A stretch of 50,622 nucleotides of DNA from Pseudomonadota bacterium (GTDB lineage: Bacteria; Pseudomonadota; Gammaproteobacteria; Xanthomonadales; Xanthomonadaceae): assembly GCA_023419315.1 (NCBI GenBank), contig JAEZYE010000020.1, positions 1 through 50,622 of the forward strand, in the 5' to 3' direction. The notes beneath the pieces were generated by a model. That model worked only from the letters and a program-made list of their open reading frames with translations, searched no databases and was not told where the DNA came from. The position numbers and the translations under genes are program-made. Of this stretch, positions 17,560-26,116 are shown piece by piece; within the stretch, counting starts at the first letter, position 1, and each line of letters starts with the position of its first letter.

Positions 17560-19452
17560 TCAACCCAGCGGTTCGTCCGACAGGTACGTGTAGCCGGTGA
17601 GGCCGGCTTCCAGCGCTTCGGACAGCGCGCGCGCCTCGTCGGCCGGCAGCTGCGCCGCCTCCACGCGCTCGCGATACACCGTGCGCAGGTCATCCAGCCT
17701 GTAGCCCACGTAGTCGAGCATCACGTCGGTAGTGTCGCCGCGTCGCTGCTGGGTGAGCAGATAGCCTGCGCCGGGTTGCGTGCTGACTTCCACCGCATCG
17801 GTGTCGCCGAACAGGTTGTGGATGTCGCCGAGGATTTCCTGGTACGCGCCCACCAGGAAGATGCCCAGCCGATAGCTCTCGCCCGGCTTCAGGCGATGCA
17901 GCGGCAGCGAGCTGTCCAGGCCTTCGTTCTCGACATAGGTTTCGACCATGCCGTCGGAATCGCAGGTCATGTCGGCGATCACGCCGCGGCGATCCGGCGT
18001 CTCATCCAGGCGCTCGATCGGCACGATCGGGAAGACCTGGTCGATGGCCCATACGTCGGGGATCGATTCGAACACGCTGAAGTTGACGAAGTACTTGTCC
18101 ACCAGGCGCTCGTTGAGTTCGTCCAGCAGATCGCGGTGGCTGCGTTCATCGCTGCTCAGGCGGCCGCGCACGGCATGGGCGATCGCGTAGAACAGGTCGT
18201 CGATGCGCGCGCGATGCACCAGATCGATCTGGCCCAGCGCGTACAGCGACAGACCTTCGCTGTGATGGTGCTGCGCTTCGTGGAAGAGCTCGACGGCCGG
18301 CCGCGCATCGAGTTCGGAATGAATCTCGCGCAGATGGCGGATGACCGCCGGTTCGTCGTCGTGCGCGGGCGGCACGCGGCCTTCCGGCGCCTGCTCGACT
18401 TCGGACACGTTCACCACCAGCACCGCGTGGTGCGCGGTCATCGCGCGGCCGCATTCGGTGACGATGCGCGGCGGCGTCAGGCCGTTCTGCTCACAGGCCT
18501 CGGCCAGCGGCTGGACGATGTTGCTCGCGTACTGGTTGATGCCGTAGTTGATCGAACAATAGCTGCGCGAACGCGTGCCTTCGTAGTCGATGCCAAGCCC
18601 ACCGCCGACATCGACGTGGCTGATCGTCGCGCCCAGCTTCGACAGCTCGATGAAATAGCGCGTCGCCTCGCGCATGCCGTTGGCGATGTCGCGCACGTTG
18701 GAAATCTGCGAGCCCATGTGGAAATGCAGCAGGCCCAGCGCATCCTGCAGGCCGGCGTCGCGCAGCTGCTTCCACAGATCCAGCACCTGGCGCGGCGACA
18801 GCCCGAACTTGGCCTTGTCGCCACCGCTGTTCTGCCACTTGCCCGCACCCAGCGTCGCCAGGCGCATGCGTACGCCGAGGCCGGGCTTCACGCCGAGCTT
18901 GCGCGCTTCCTCGATCACCAGCGGCAGCTCGGACGGCTTCTCGACCACGATGAAAGTCTGCAGGCCGAGCTTGCGGCCGATCAGCGCCAGGCGGATGTAT
19001 TCGCGGTCCTTGTAGCCGTTGCACACGATCAGCCCGCCCGGCCGCGACAACGCCAGCACTGCCATCAGCTCCGGCTTGCTGCCGGCTTCCAGGCCGAAGC
19101 CTTCACCCGCGTGCGAAGCGAGCGTGCCGGCGACTCCGCGGTGCTGGTTCACCTTGATCGGATAGACCGCCGTGTAGCCGCCACGGTAGTCCCAGTCCGA
19201 CTGCGCCTGCGCAAACGCCGCCTGCAACTTGCCGAGGCGATCGCCGAGGATGTCGGGGAATCGCACCAGCAGCGGCAGCTTGGCGCCGTTGGCGCGCGCG
19301 GCGTCCACCACATCCGGCAGCGGCACCGCCGGACCGGCCTGGCCGCGCGGCGAGACCACGATGCGGCCCGCGGCGTCCACGTCGAAATACCCTTCCGCCC
19401 AATGCGGGATGGAGTAGGTCTTGCGGGCCTGATCGGTGGACCAGTGGCTCAT
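17560..19452 (-). CDS. speA: Biosynthetic arginine decarboxylase
   Basis: Decarboxylates arginine to agmatine, the first step of the agmatine route to putrescine. The 630-residue fold III PLP enzyme has the PLP lysine in YPIKVNQ (K100), DVGGGLGIDYEGT, and a C-terminal region with VGAYQEILGDIHNLFGD. The start is the ATG at 19452 (MSHWSTDQARKTYSIPHWAEG), the family opening. Together with speE two genes away, it supplies spermidine. An M48 protease gene lies between, on the same strand as speA. Confidence 0.97.
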   Translation of the reverse strand: MSHWSTDQARKTYSIPHWAEGYFDVDAAGRIVVSPRGQAGPAVPLPDVVDAARANGAKLPLLVRFPDILGDRLGKLQAAFAQAQSDWDYRGGYTAVYPIKVNQHRGVAGTLASHAGEGFGLEAGSKPELMAVLALSRPGGLIVCNGYKDREYIRLALIGRKLGLQTFIVVEKPSELPLVIEEARKLGVKPGLGVRMRLATLGAGKWQNSGGDKAKFGLSPRQVLDLWKQLRDAGLQDALGLLHFHMGSQISNVRDIANGMREATRYFIELSKLGATISHVDVGGGLGIDYEGTRSRSYCSINYGINQYASNIVQPLAEACEQNGLTPPRIVTECGRAMTAHHAVLVVNVSEVEQAPEGRVPPAHDDEPAVIRHLREIHSELDARPAVELFHEAQHHHSEGLSLYALGQIDLVHRARIDDLFYAIAHAVRGRLSSDERSHRDLLDELNERLVDKYFVNFSVFESIPDVWAIDQVFPIVPIERLDETPDRRGVIADMTCDSDGMVETYVENEGLDSSLPLHRLKPGESYRLGIFLVGAYQEILGDIHNLFGDTDAVEVSTQPGAGYLLTQQRRGDTTDVMLDYVGYRLDDLRTVYRERVEAAQLPADEARALSEALEAGLTGYTYLSDEPLG

Positions 19453-19512
19453 TGCGTTGGCTCGGACGGCGAAAAGGGCGTGCATTCTAGCGCCCTCGCC
19501 GTCGCGCGCCGG

Positions 19513-21345
19513 TTACCGCCGGCGGTAGACCGGTTCGCCCGCCTGGCCGCGCAGCTGACGCCACAGTCGCGCCTGCTGGCCAGTGCCGTGCAGGGCGAAC
19601 GTGCCGGGCAGCACGATCTGTTTGACCAGCTGCGGCAGTGCCGCCGCTTCACTGGCCACCGAGCCGCGCCATTCCACCAGCAGCAGGAAATGCGGCGTCG
19701 CCGAGAGCCCGGATGCGGCCTCGCGCACCAGCCAGGCGCGCGCGACGCGCTCGTGTCCGGCGAGCGCACGCGACAATGCGCGCAGGTGCATCTCGTCCAA
19801 TCCGTGCGGCGCGTATGCGGCGGCGTCCGGCCCGGCCGTCGCCCGTGCTTCGAAGCGGGTGCGCAAGCGCACCAATGCGCTGTCGTCGGCTGGCGAATCG
19901 CGCTCGCACAACGCGCCTTCCAGTTCGTCCAGCACCGGCGACGCCTGCGCGGTATCCATCTGCAAGCCGCGTTCGATGTTCGCCCAGCCTTCGGCGCCGT
20001 GACCGTGCCGCACCAGTTGCAGGCCGAAACGCGCGTGAGCCAGCGCGTGATGCGGCGATTGCCGCACGCCTTCGCGATACAGCGACACGACATCCAGCTG
20101 CGGCCGGAATTTTTCCGCCAGCGCCGCATATTCCAGCCACTCGGCCGGCGCACGCCGCTCAAGCGCCTGCAATTCATCCAGACGGCGCAGTTCCTTCTGC
20201 GCAGCCTGATGCTGCGCTTCCCACTCGGCACGCACCTGTTCCTGCCAGTGACGGCTGAATGCCAGCTCCAGTCGATCCCGCAATTCCGGGTCAAGCCATT
20301 CCTCGGCTGCCGAAGGCGTATCCGCCTGCAGCGGCTGCACCTCCGGGACGCCCAGCGCCTCCAGCCGCTGCCGCAGGCGCGGATGGGTGTCCTCGATGGC
20401 GGGCGAGACCACCTGCAACCATTCCGGCACGTGGCGCTGGCGCCGTCGATGCTCCGCGATGCCCTGTCCCAGGCGCGCGTGCGCCTGCATCGGCGGATAG
20501 CTCTGCGCGCTCACGCTTTCGCGGACGCTGGGCCAGAAGCACTGCTCCAGCCAGCGTGATGCCAGTTCGATGCGCACCAGCGCGGTCGCGGCGTGCTCCG
20601 CACCGGCCACGAACGCCGCCGCCTGGTCGGCTTCGTACTCGCGCTGGCGCGCCAGCACGAAGCTGCGCTCGTCGAAGCGGCGCGCATACCAGCGGGAGAA
20701 CAGCACCAGCGCGGCCTGCGATGCCAGTTCCGGGCCGGTGCCTTCGGCAAGGCGATGCCAGACCACGCGCAGGCGATAAATCCACGTGTCGAACACGCCC
20801 TGGCCGGAATGGAAATGGCCGAATTCGTGCGCGATGACGGCGGCAAGCTCACGACGATCCAGCAGGCGCAGCAGTGGCAACCCCAGCACGAGGTACTGCC
20901 GGTGGCGCCAGAATCGCCATCCGCCCGGCACCCATGCGGCCGCCGCGTTCAAGTCGTCGTTGAGATAGATGCCATGCAATGGCGGCGCACCGGTCTGGCG
21001 GCGGATCCGTTCGATCTCCGCCTGCAGCGCCGGCGCTTCGCCCGGCGCCAGTGCGTGGCCCTCCGGCGGCACCCACCGCACCCACACCGCACGGACCAGC
21101 AGCAACGAGACAGGCAACAGCACCAGCAGTGGAAAAATCGCGCGCCAGTCATCCAGTGGATGCAGCGCCAAGCGCACGCCCAGCACCACCACCAGGCCAA
21201 CCGAAAGCAACAGGCCCGAACCGAGCACCGCCTGCCCGAACAGCGCAAACGCCCCCAGCTGCAGGCGATACAGGCCCGGGGACGAAGCGTGCAGTCGTTC
21301 GAGCCGTTCCATCCGCGCGCGGCGGTCCACGTGTCTGCTGGTCAT
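19513..21345 (-). CDS. M48-family membrane metalloprotease
   Basis: A 610-residue protein starting at the ATG 21345, preceded by GGAGGAG. There are two N-terminal membrane segments (about 33-58 and 70-90), then an M48 zinc protease domain with HEFGH at 173-177 in AAVIAHEFGHFHSG. The third ligand is probably the Glu in QREYEADQAA. A long C-terminal Ala/Arg-rich helical region follows, partly TPR-like (ALAHARFGLQLV...). It is longer than HtpX (about 290), so it is a distinct M48 subgroup. A role in membrane or envelope protein quality control is possible but not shown. It is divergent from speE. Confidence 0.87.
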   Translation of the reverse strand: MTSRHVDRRARMERLERLHASSPGLYRLQLGAFALFGQAVLGSGLLLSVGLVVVLGVRLALHPLDDWRAIFPLLVLLPVSLLLVRAVWVRWVPPEGHALAPGEAPALQAEIERIRRQTGAPPLHGIYLNDDLNAAAAWVPGGWRFWRHRQYLVLGLPLLRLLDRRELAAVIAHEFGHFHSGQGVFDTWIYRLRVVWHRLAEGTGPELASQAALVLFSRWYARRFDERSFVLARQREYEADQAAAFVAGAEHAATALVRIELASRWLEQCFWPSVRESVSAQSYPPMQAHARLGQGIAEHRRRQRHVPEWLQVVSPAIEDTHPRLRQRLEALGVPEVQPLQADTPSAAEEWLDPELRDRLELAFSRHWQEQVRAEWEAQHQAAQKELRRLDELQALERRAPAEWLEYAALAEKFRPQLDVVSLYREGVRQSPHHALAHARFGLQLVRHGHGAEGWANIERGLQMDTAQASPVLDELEGALCERDSPADDSALVRLRTRFEARATAGPDAAAYAPHGLDEMHLRALSRALAGHERVARAWLVREAASGLSATPHFLLLVEWRGSVASEAAALPQLVKQIVLPGTFALHGTGQQARLWRQLRGQAGEPVYRRR

Positions 21346-21404
21346 CCCATCTCCTCCGAGGCGCGATGCTAATGCATCCGCGCGGCCGCTCACGCCGGCT
21401 CCGG

Positions 21405-21410
21405 TACAAT
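21405..21410 (+). promoter_or_regulatory. Possible -10 element for speE
   Basis: TACAAT lies 33 bases before the speE start codon, a good -10 match. No convincing -35 is found 16-18 bases upstream, so this is a weak call. Confidence 0.35.
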
Positions 21411-21442
21411 CGGCGCCCCCTGGATTCGCGCGAAGCACGGAA

Positions 21443-22291
21443 ATGACGAACGACAACTGGTACATCGAACACTTCCAGCCGACCGGCTCGGCCATCGGCT
21501 ACCGCATCACCGGCAAGCTGGACGAAGTGCAGTCGCCGTTCCAGAAGATCGAGATCTACGACACCACCGACTGGGGCAAGTTGATGATCATCGACGGCGC
21601 GGTGATGCTCACCTCGCGCGACAATTTCTTCTACCACGAGATGATCAGCCACCCGGTGCTGTTCACCCACGCCAATCCCAAACGCGTGGTGATCATCGGC
21701 GGCGGCGACTGCGGCACCCTGCGCGAAGTGCTCAAGCACCCCGGCGTGGAGAGCGCAACGCAGTGCGACATCGACGAGCAGGTCACGCGCATGTCGGAGA
21801 AGTACTTCCCGGAACTGTGCGAGTCCAATGGCGATGCGCGCGCGGAGCTGCTGTTCGACGACGGCGTGGCCTACATGAAGAACTGCCCGGCCGGCAGCGT
21901 GGACGTCGTGATCGTGGATTCCACCGATCCGGTCGGACCGGCCGAGGGCCTGTTCAACAAGTCGTTCTACGAAAGCTGCTTCCGCGCGCTGAAGGACGAC
22001 GGCATCCTCGCGCAGCAATCCGAATCGCCGCTGGCGCTGCTGGACCTCATCAAGGAAATGCGCAGCGAGATGGGCAAGGCCGGCTTCACTGCTTTCAAGA
22101 CGCTGCCGTTCCCGCAGCCGTGCTATCCGACCGGCTGGTGGAGCGTGACCCTGGCGCGCAAGTCCGGCGGCTTCGATTTCCGCACGTCCGACGCCGCCGC
22201 CAAGCCGTTCGACACGCTGTACTACAGCGCCCACCTGCATGAAGGCGTACGGGTCGCACCGCCCTTCGTCGCCAAGGCGCTCGGCGAATAA
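21443..22291 (+). CDS. speE: Spermidine synthase
   Basis: Transfers an aminopropyl group from decarboxylated SAM to putrescine. The 282-residue protein has the family features GKLMIIDGAVMLTSRDNFFYHEM, the nucleotide motif IIGGGDCGTLREV (85-97), and the catalytic Asp in VDSTDPVGPAEGLF. The start is the ATG at 21443; the upstream open frame is not family-like. A bidirectional terminator follows. It works in one pathway with speA nearby. Confidence 0.97.
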   Translation: MTNDNWYIEHFQPTGSAIGYRITGKLDEVQSPFQKIEIYDTTDWGKLMIIDGAVMLTSRDNFFYHEMISHPVLFTHANPKRVVIIGGGDCGTLREVLKHPGVESATQCDIDEQVTRMSEKYFPELCESNGDARAELLFDDGVAYMKNCPAGSVDVVIVDSTDPVGPAEGLFNKSFYESCFRALKDDGILAQQSESPLALLDLIKEMRSEMGKAGFTAFKTLPFPQPCYPTGWWSVTLARKSGGFDFRTSDAAAKPFDTLYYSAHLHEGVRVAPPFVAKALGE

Positions 22292-22307
22292 ATGCCGACA
22301 CCGTTCG

Positions 22308-22335
22308 AAAAAAGCCCCGCGATGCGGGGCTTTTT
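22308..22335. terminator. Bidirectional intrinsic terminator after speE
   Basis: AGCCCCGC (22313-22320), loop GAT, and GCGGGGCT (22324-22331) run into TTTTT, with six A residues on the other flank. It serves speE and the convergent lipoprotein gene. Confidence 0.9.
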
Positions 22336-22360
22336 CGTTGATGCGTGGAGTCGCCATTCG

Positions 22361-22783
22361 CTATCGCATCGGGGCCGGACACGGCGTTGACTCGCCTGCG
22401 CGCAGTCGTACGACCGGATTGGATTCGAACTTCGCAGCGTCATTGTGGGACGTCAATTCCGTGCGATAGCCCGGCGTGCGTACACACCAGTTCCAGAAAA
22501 ACACCTGGGCGCCGTGGAGCATCGTCGATTCGACGCGCCATTCGCGCTGCGACGCAAAACTCGCCAGGCCGTCGGCGTCCGTGATCACCGTGCTCCGGCT
22601 GCGCTCGAACCCGTAGGGATACGTGCTGGCGATCAAGACGACTTCAGCCCCGGACACCGGTTGTCCGTCGCCGCCCACCACCGTCATCCGCGCAGAGGGC
22701 TGCAGGGTTTTGTAGACCGGATAGGGCACGCAGGCCGCCAGCACGAACGGCGTCAACAACAGCAATCCGGTGATCTTCTTCAT
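22361..22783 (-). CDS. Small lipoprotein with a beta-sandwich (carboxypeptidase-regulatory-like) domain
   Basis: A 140-residue protein of unknown function. The ATG at 22783 gives a lipoprotein signal MKKITGLLLL...LAAC. The rest contains MTVVGGDGQPVSGAEVVLI followed by TDADGLASF, the pattern of carboxypeptidase-regulatory/Ig-like beta-sandwich modules in which G-x-P-V-x-G-A-x-V and T-D-x-x-G mark the strands. Two further cysteines near the C-terminus may form a disulphide. It is probably an envelope lipoprotein. It follows another exported protein on the same strand, but a terminator lies between them. Confidence 0.75.
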   Translation of the reverse strand: MKKITGLLLLTPFVLAACVPYPVYKTLQPSARMTVVGGDGQPVSGAEVVLIASTYPYGFERSRSTVITDADGLASFASQREWRVESTMLHGAQVFFWNWCVRTPGYRTELTSHNDAAKFESNPVVRLRAGESTPCPAPMR

Positions 22784-22884
22784 GCGTGGAATCATCAGGC
22801 CTGGCGGCGGCGCGATCCCGGCATCGCATTCGCTTCCGTCGGAAGCGGTCCCGCGGCGGCCAACGATGCCGCCCACCCTTCTGG

Positions 22885-22914
22885 AAAAAGAGAGCCCCCG
22901 CGTTGGGGGCGCTC
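22885..22914 (-). terminator. Intrinsic terminator
   Basis: On the minus strand GCCCCC, a five-base loop and GGGGGC (22894-22910) are followed by TTTTT (22885-22889). It lies just after the stop of the exported protein at 22932-23426. Confidence 0.8.
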
Positions 22915-22931
22915 CTGTACTGCGCCGGACG

Positions 22932-23426
22932 TCAATCGCCGAGCGCCGCGCCATCCCGGGGAGACTTCAACCAGCCGCCAATGTCTTCGCCGAGCTTGTC
23001 CACGGTGCGGCCCAGCACCGAACACGCGCCCTTGAAGCCGGCGAACGCGCCGCCCATCGAGTTGCGCCGCGCCTTGAAGCTGGCGACCTTCTGTCCATCC
23101 TGGAACAGCGTGCCGCGCACCTTGGTGAAAGTCTGCCGGCCCATGAAGGCATTGCCGACGTTCTCCGCGTCGGAGATCACCAGTTCCAGCACGCGTCCTT
23201 GCGCCGTGTCCGGCGTACCGTCCACCAGCACCACCGACGGGCCATGGCGGCGCACCGAATCGGCCAGCTTGGTGCCGAGTGTGCACTCGTTGCGGATGGC
23301 GTCGGACACTTCACTGTCCTCGTGGAAAGGCACGTTGGATGCCAGCGTGATGTCCTGGGCGAAGGCGGTGGAAACGCCGGTGCCGGCGAACAATGTCAGG
23401 GCGACGAGAAAACGGGGGATGCGCAT
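22932..23426 (-). CDS. Exported protein of unknown function
   Basis: A 164-residue protein starting at the ATG 23426 with a Sec signal peptide (MRIPRFLVALTLFAGTG...AFAQ). The mature part has two cysteines (in RNECTLG and KGACSVLG), which could pair. It ends with a segment (GGAFAGFKGACSVLGRTVDKLGEDIGGWL, not more than a pattern) reminiscent of small envelope proteins that start with a lipid- or metal-responsive beta domain. I do not recognise the family with confidence; DUF4410 is a loose possibility. It has its own terminator. Confidence 0.7.
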   Translation of the reverse strand: MRIPRFLVALTLFAGTGVSTAFAQDITLASNVPFHEDSEVSDAIRNECTLGTKLADSVRRHGPSVVLVDGTPDTAQGRVLELVISDAENVGNAFMGRQTFTKVRGTLFQDGQKVASFKARRNSMGGAFAGFKGACSVLGRTVDKLGEDIGGWLKSPRDGAALGD

Positions 23427-23590
23427 GGATGTCCTGCGAAAGGCGGGTGGGTGGGAATGTGCAAGGTGGGTCGGCGGATCAGACGTAGCGTGCAACCGGG
23501 CGCGGCCATGGACGTTTTTGTCATTGGGCGCCTGAAGCCATCGGGTGGAAAACATGCAGGCGACCGTGCGGCCGCGCGGCAGCCGATCGA

Positions 23591-23929
23591 TCAGAGCGCG
23601 TCGGCGTCCAGTTCGCCGGTGCGGATACGCACCACGCGCTCGAGCTCGTAGACGAACACCTTGCCGTCGCCGATCTTGCCGGTGCCGGCCGCCTTGACGA
23701 TGGATTCCACCACGGCGTCCACCTGCTCGTCGGTGACCGCCACTTCCAGCTTCACCTTGGGCAGGAAATCGACGACGTATTCCGCGCCGCGGTAGAGCTC
23801 CGTATGACCCTTCTGCCGCCCGAAACCCTTGACCTCGGTCACCGTGATGCCGGCGATGCCGGATTCGGCGAGCGCTTCACGCACGTCGTCCAGCTTGAAG
23901 GGCTTGATGATGGCCATGATCATCTTCAT
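23591..23929 (-). CDS. glnB: P-II nitrogen regulatory protein
   Basis: A 112-residue signal protein that senses 2-oxoglutarate and ATP/ADP and controls ammonium uptake and glutamine synthetase. It has the T-loop GRQKGHTELYRGAEY with the uridylylation site Tyr51, and the nucleotide-binding TGKIGDGKVFV and RIRTGE. The start is the ATG at 23929 (MKMIMAIIKPFKLDDVREAL). Its sequence mixes GlnB-like and GlnK-like positions, and no amtB is adjacent, so the paralogue name is uncertain. It is divergent from ubiK. Confidence 0.93.
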   Translation of the reverse strand: MKMIMAIIKPFKLDDVREALAESGIAGITVTEVKGFGRQKGHTELYRGAEYVVDFLPKVKLEVAVTDEQVDAVVESIVKAAGTGKIGDGKVFVYELERVVRIRTGELDADAL

Positions 23930-24102
23930 GCAGCAGGGTCTCCGGAGTGCGGGCGCCAGCATATCGCGGTTGCGGCCGGGCCGGGGCTCGGGTTCAAATG
24001 TCACCGCATTGCTCGGAGTTTTCCGACAGCAGCGAACCATGATCGCCGATGCCCTCTTCCCGCGAACCGGGGCAAGCTGGCATGCCTGACGGAGAAGACA
24101 CC

Positions 24103-24372
24103 ATGATCGACCTCAACCACATCGACGATCTCGCCCGCCGGCTGAGCGAATTGATTCCGCCCGGCCTGCGCGATTCGCGCGAAGAGCTCCAGCAGGCATT
24201 CAAGGGCGCACTGCAAAGCGGACTGTCCCGCCTGGATCTGGTGACGCGCGAGGAATACGAAGTCCAGCGCGCCGTCCTGCTGAAGACCCGCGAAAAGCTC
24301 GAAGTCCTGGAACGCACGGTGCGCGCGCTGGAAACCGCCCACGCCACGCCGCCGACCTCCACACCGCACTGA
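24103..24372 (+). CDS. ubiK: Ubiquinone biosynthesis accessory factor UbiK
   Basis: An 89-residue helical protein of the BMFP/YqiC family that assists the late hydroxylation and methylation steps of ubiquinone synthesis, probably through UbiJ. The N-terminus MIDLNHIDDLARRLSELIPP is amphipathic. The C-terminal half (EEYEVQRAVLLKTREKLEVLERTVRALE) is a coiled coil characteristic of the family. The start is the ATG at 24103; the ORF extends 18 codons upstream without family likeness. It is ten bases before comM, in the common ubiK-comM order. Confidence 0.9.
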   Translation: MIDLNHIDDLARRLSELIPPGLRDSREELQQAFKGALQSGLSRLDLVTREEYEVQRAVLLKTREKLEVLERTVRALETAHATPPTSTPH

Positions 24373-24382
24373 CGTCCCCGCC

Positions 24383-25897
24383 ATGAGCCTGGCACTCGTG
24401 CACAGCCGTGCACGGGCGGGCGTGGCTGCGCCACCGGTCCGGGTCGAAGTGCACCTGTCCGGTGGATTGCCGCAGACGCATATCGTCGGACTTCCGGAGG
24501 CCGCCGTGCGCGAATCACGTGATCGCGTGCGCGCCGCCATTCTCTGCGCGCAGTTCGAATTCCCCGCCCGCCGCATCACCGTCAATCTCGCACCCGCGGA
24601 TCTGCCGAAGGAAGGCGGACGGTTCGATCTCCCGATCGCGCTCGGCATCCTGGCCGCGAGCGGGCAGATTCCGCGCGAAGCCCTGGCCGATCACGAATTC
24701 CTCGGAGAACTGGGACTGACCGGCGAACTGCGCGGCGTGGACGGCGTGCTCTCCGCCGCGCTCGCCAGCGCGGCTGCCGGGCGACGCCTGATCGTGCCGC
24801 CAGACAATGGCCCCGAAGCCGCATTGGCGCGCGATGTGCGGGCATCCACGGCCCGCACGCTGCTGGAAGTCTGCGCCGCCCTCAATGGCGCGCGCGCATT
24901 GCCGGACGCACAGGCGCCATCCGTGGAAGCAAGGCCGGTGCCCGATCTCCGCGATGTTCGCGGCCAGGTGCGTGCGCGTCGTGCGCTGGAAGTCGCGGCC
25001 GCCGGCAACCACCACATGCTGCTGATCGGCCCGCCGGGCTGCGGCAAGACATTGCTGGCCTCGCGCCTGCCCGGACTGCTGCCGGAAGCCAGCGAAGCCG
25101 AAGCGCTCGAAAGCGCCGCCATCGCGTCCATCAGCGGACAAGGTGTGGACCCGGCACGCTGGCGCCAGCGCGCATTCCGGAGTCCACACCACACGGCCAG
25201 CGCAGTCGCGCTCATCGGCGGCGGAGCGCAGCCGAGGCCCGGCGAGATCTCGCTCGCGCACCATGGCGTCCTCTTCCTCGATGAACTTCCCGAATGGGAA
25301 CGGCGCGCGCTGGAAGTGCTGCGCGAACCGCTGGAGTCCGGCGTGGTCACGGTGTCGCGCGCGGCACGCAGCGCGGAGTTCCCCGCACGCTTCCAGCTGG
25401 TGGCCGCGATGAATCCCTGCCCCTGCGGCTGGGCCGGTGATCCGAATGGCCGTTGCCGCTGTTCCGGCGAAGCCATCCGCCGTTATCGCGGCCGCATTTC
25501 CGGACCGCTGCTGGATCGCATCGACCTGCATCTGGAAGTTCCGCGCGTGCCGCCCCGCGAACTGCGGCCCGATGCGCCAAAGGGTGAAGACACCGCGACC
25601 GTGCGTGCCCGCGTCGAGCGCGCGCGCGGCCTCCAGCTCGCGCGCCAGTCCTGCCTCAACGCGCAACTCGGCCAGGACGGCATGCTCGCCTGGTGCCGGT
25701 TGCAACCGGACGATCAGGCACTGCTCGAACGCGCCGTCGATCGCCTGCAACTGTCCGCGCGCTCGATGCAGCGCATCCTCCGCGTCGCCCGCACCATCGC
25801 CGATCTGGATGGCCGCGCCGAAATCCTCGATACCCACCTCGCCGAAGCACTGGGGTATCGAAGGGTGGAGAGTGGTCCATCAGCCATCGGCGCATGA
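24383..25897 (+). CDS. comM: ComM/YifB Mg-chelatase-like AAA+ ATPase
   Basis: A 504-residue hexameric helicase-like ATPase that promotes branch migration during natural transformation. An N-terminal Lon-protease-like fold domain (about 1-180) is followed by the AAA+ module with Walker A GPPGCGKT (216-223), Walker B FLDELPEW, and a C-terminal cysteine-rich loop (NPCPCGWAGDPNGRCRC) typical of the family. GLPEAAVRESRDRVRAA near the start is also diagnostic. It suggests the organism may be naturally competent, though this family is widespread. After it, 25898-26027 has no gene; a GCTGCC...GGCAGC inverted repeat and a T-run (25941-25946) lie there but do not form a clean terminator. Confidence 0.95.
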   Translation: MSLALVHSRARAGVAAPPVRVEVHLSGGLPQTHIVGLPEAAVRESRDRVRAAILCAQFEFPARRITVNLAPADLPKEGGRFDLPIALGILAASGQIPREALADHEFLGELGLTGELRGVDGVLSAALASAAAGRRLIVPPDNGPEAALARDVRASTARTLLEVCAALNGARALPDAQAPSVEARPVPDLRDVRGQVRARRALEVAAAGNHHMLLIGPPGCGKTLLASRLPGLLPEASEAEALESAAIASISGQGVDPARWRQRAFRSPHHTASAVALIGGGAQPRPGEISLAHHGVLFLDELPEWERRALEVLREPLESGVVTVSRAARSAEFPARFQLVAAMNPCPCGWAGDPNGRCRCSGEAIRRYRGRISGPLLDRIDLHLEVPRVPPRELRPDAPKGEDTATVRARVERARGLQLARQSCLNAQLGQDGMLAWCRLQPDDQALLERAVDRLQLSARSMQRILRVARTIADLDGRAEILDTHLAEALGYRRVESGPSAIGA

Positions 25898-26027
25898 GCT
25901 GCCGGAGAATGCGGTGCGGCAGCGTTCCATCGCTTTCGGCTTTTTTCCGCTTTCCGCTTTTCTCGTGCGTCGCTCCCGTTCACCGCAACAGCAGCGATCC
26001 GGTGCCGCTCCCCGAAACGACTCACGC

Positions 26028-26066
26028 AAAAAAGCATGCCGGTCGCCTCATCAACGGCCGGCATGC
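26028..26066 (-). terminator. Intrinsic terminator of the aceBA operon
   Basis: On the minus strand GCATGCCGG, a 15-base loop and CCGGCATGC (26034-26066) are followed by TTTTTT (26028-26033), about 50 bases past the aceA stop. Confidence 0.85.
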
Positions 26067-26116
26067 AAGGTGGGGACGCGCCGCGTGATCGCGGCGACAC
26101 GCGGACCGTGTTGCGA

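Noticed and set aside
17776..20559. 927-codon open frame on the plus strand opposite speA and the M48 gene
   Set aside because: It is fully antisense to two well-supported genes and is rich in His, Arg and Gln, as expected for the complementary frame of GC-rich coding DNA. No family motif is visible.
23930..23990. Possible sigma-54 promoter before the P-II gene
   Set aside because: TGGC is present but the GC doublet and TTGC spacing of the -24/-12 consensus are not.
25898..25946. Inverted repeat GCTGCC...GGCAGC and a distant T-run after comM
   Set aside because: The stem is short, its loop is long, and the T-run is 18 bases away, so it does not qualify as an intrinsic terminator.
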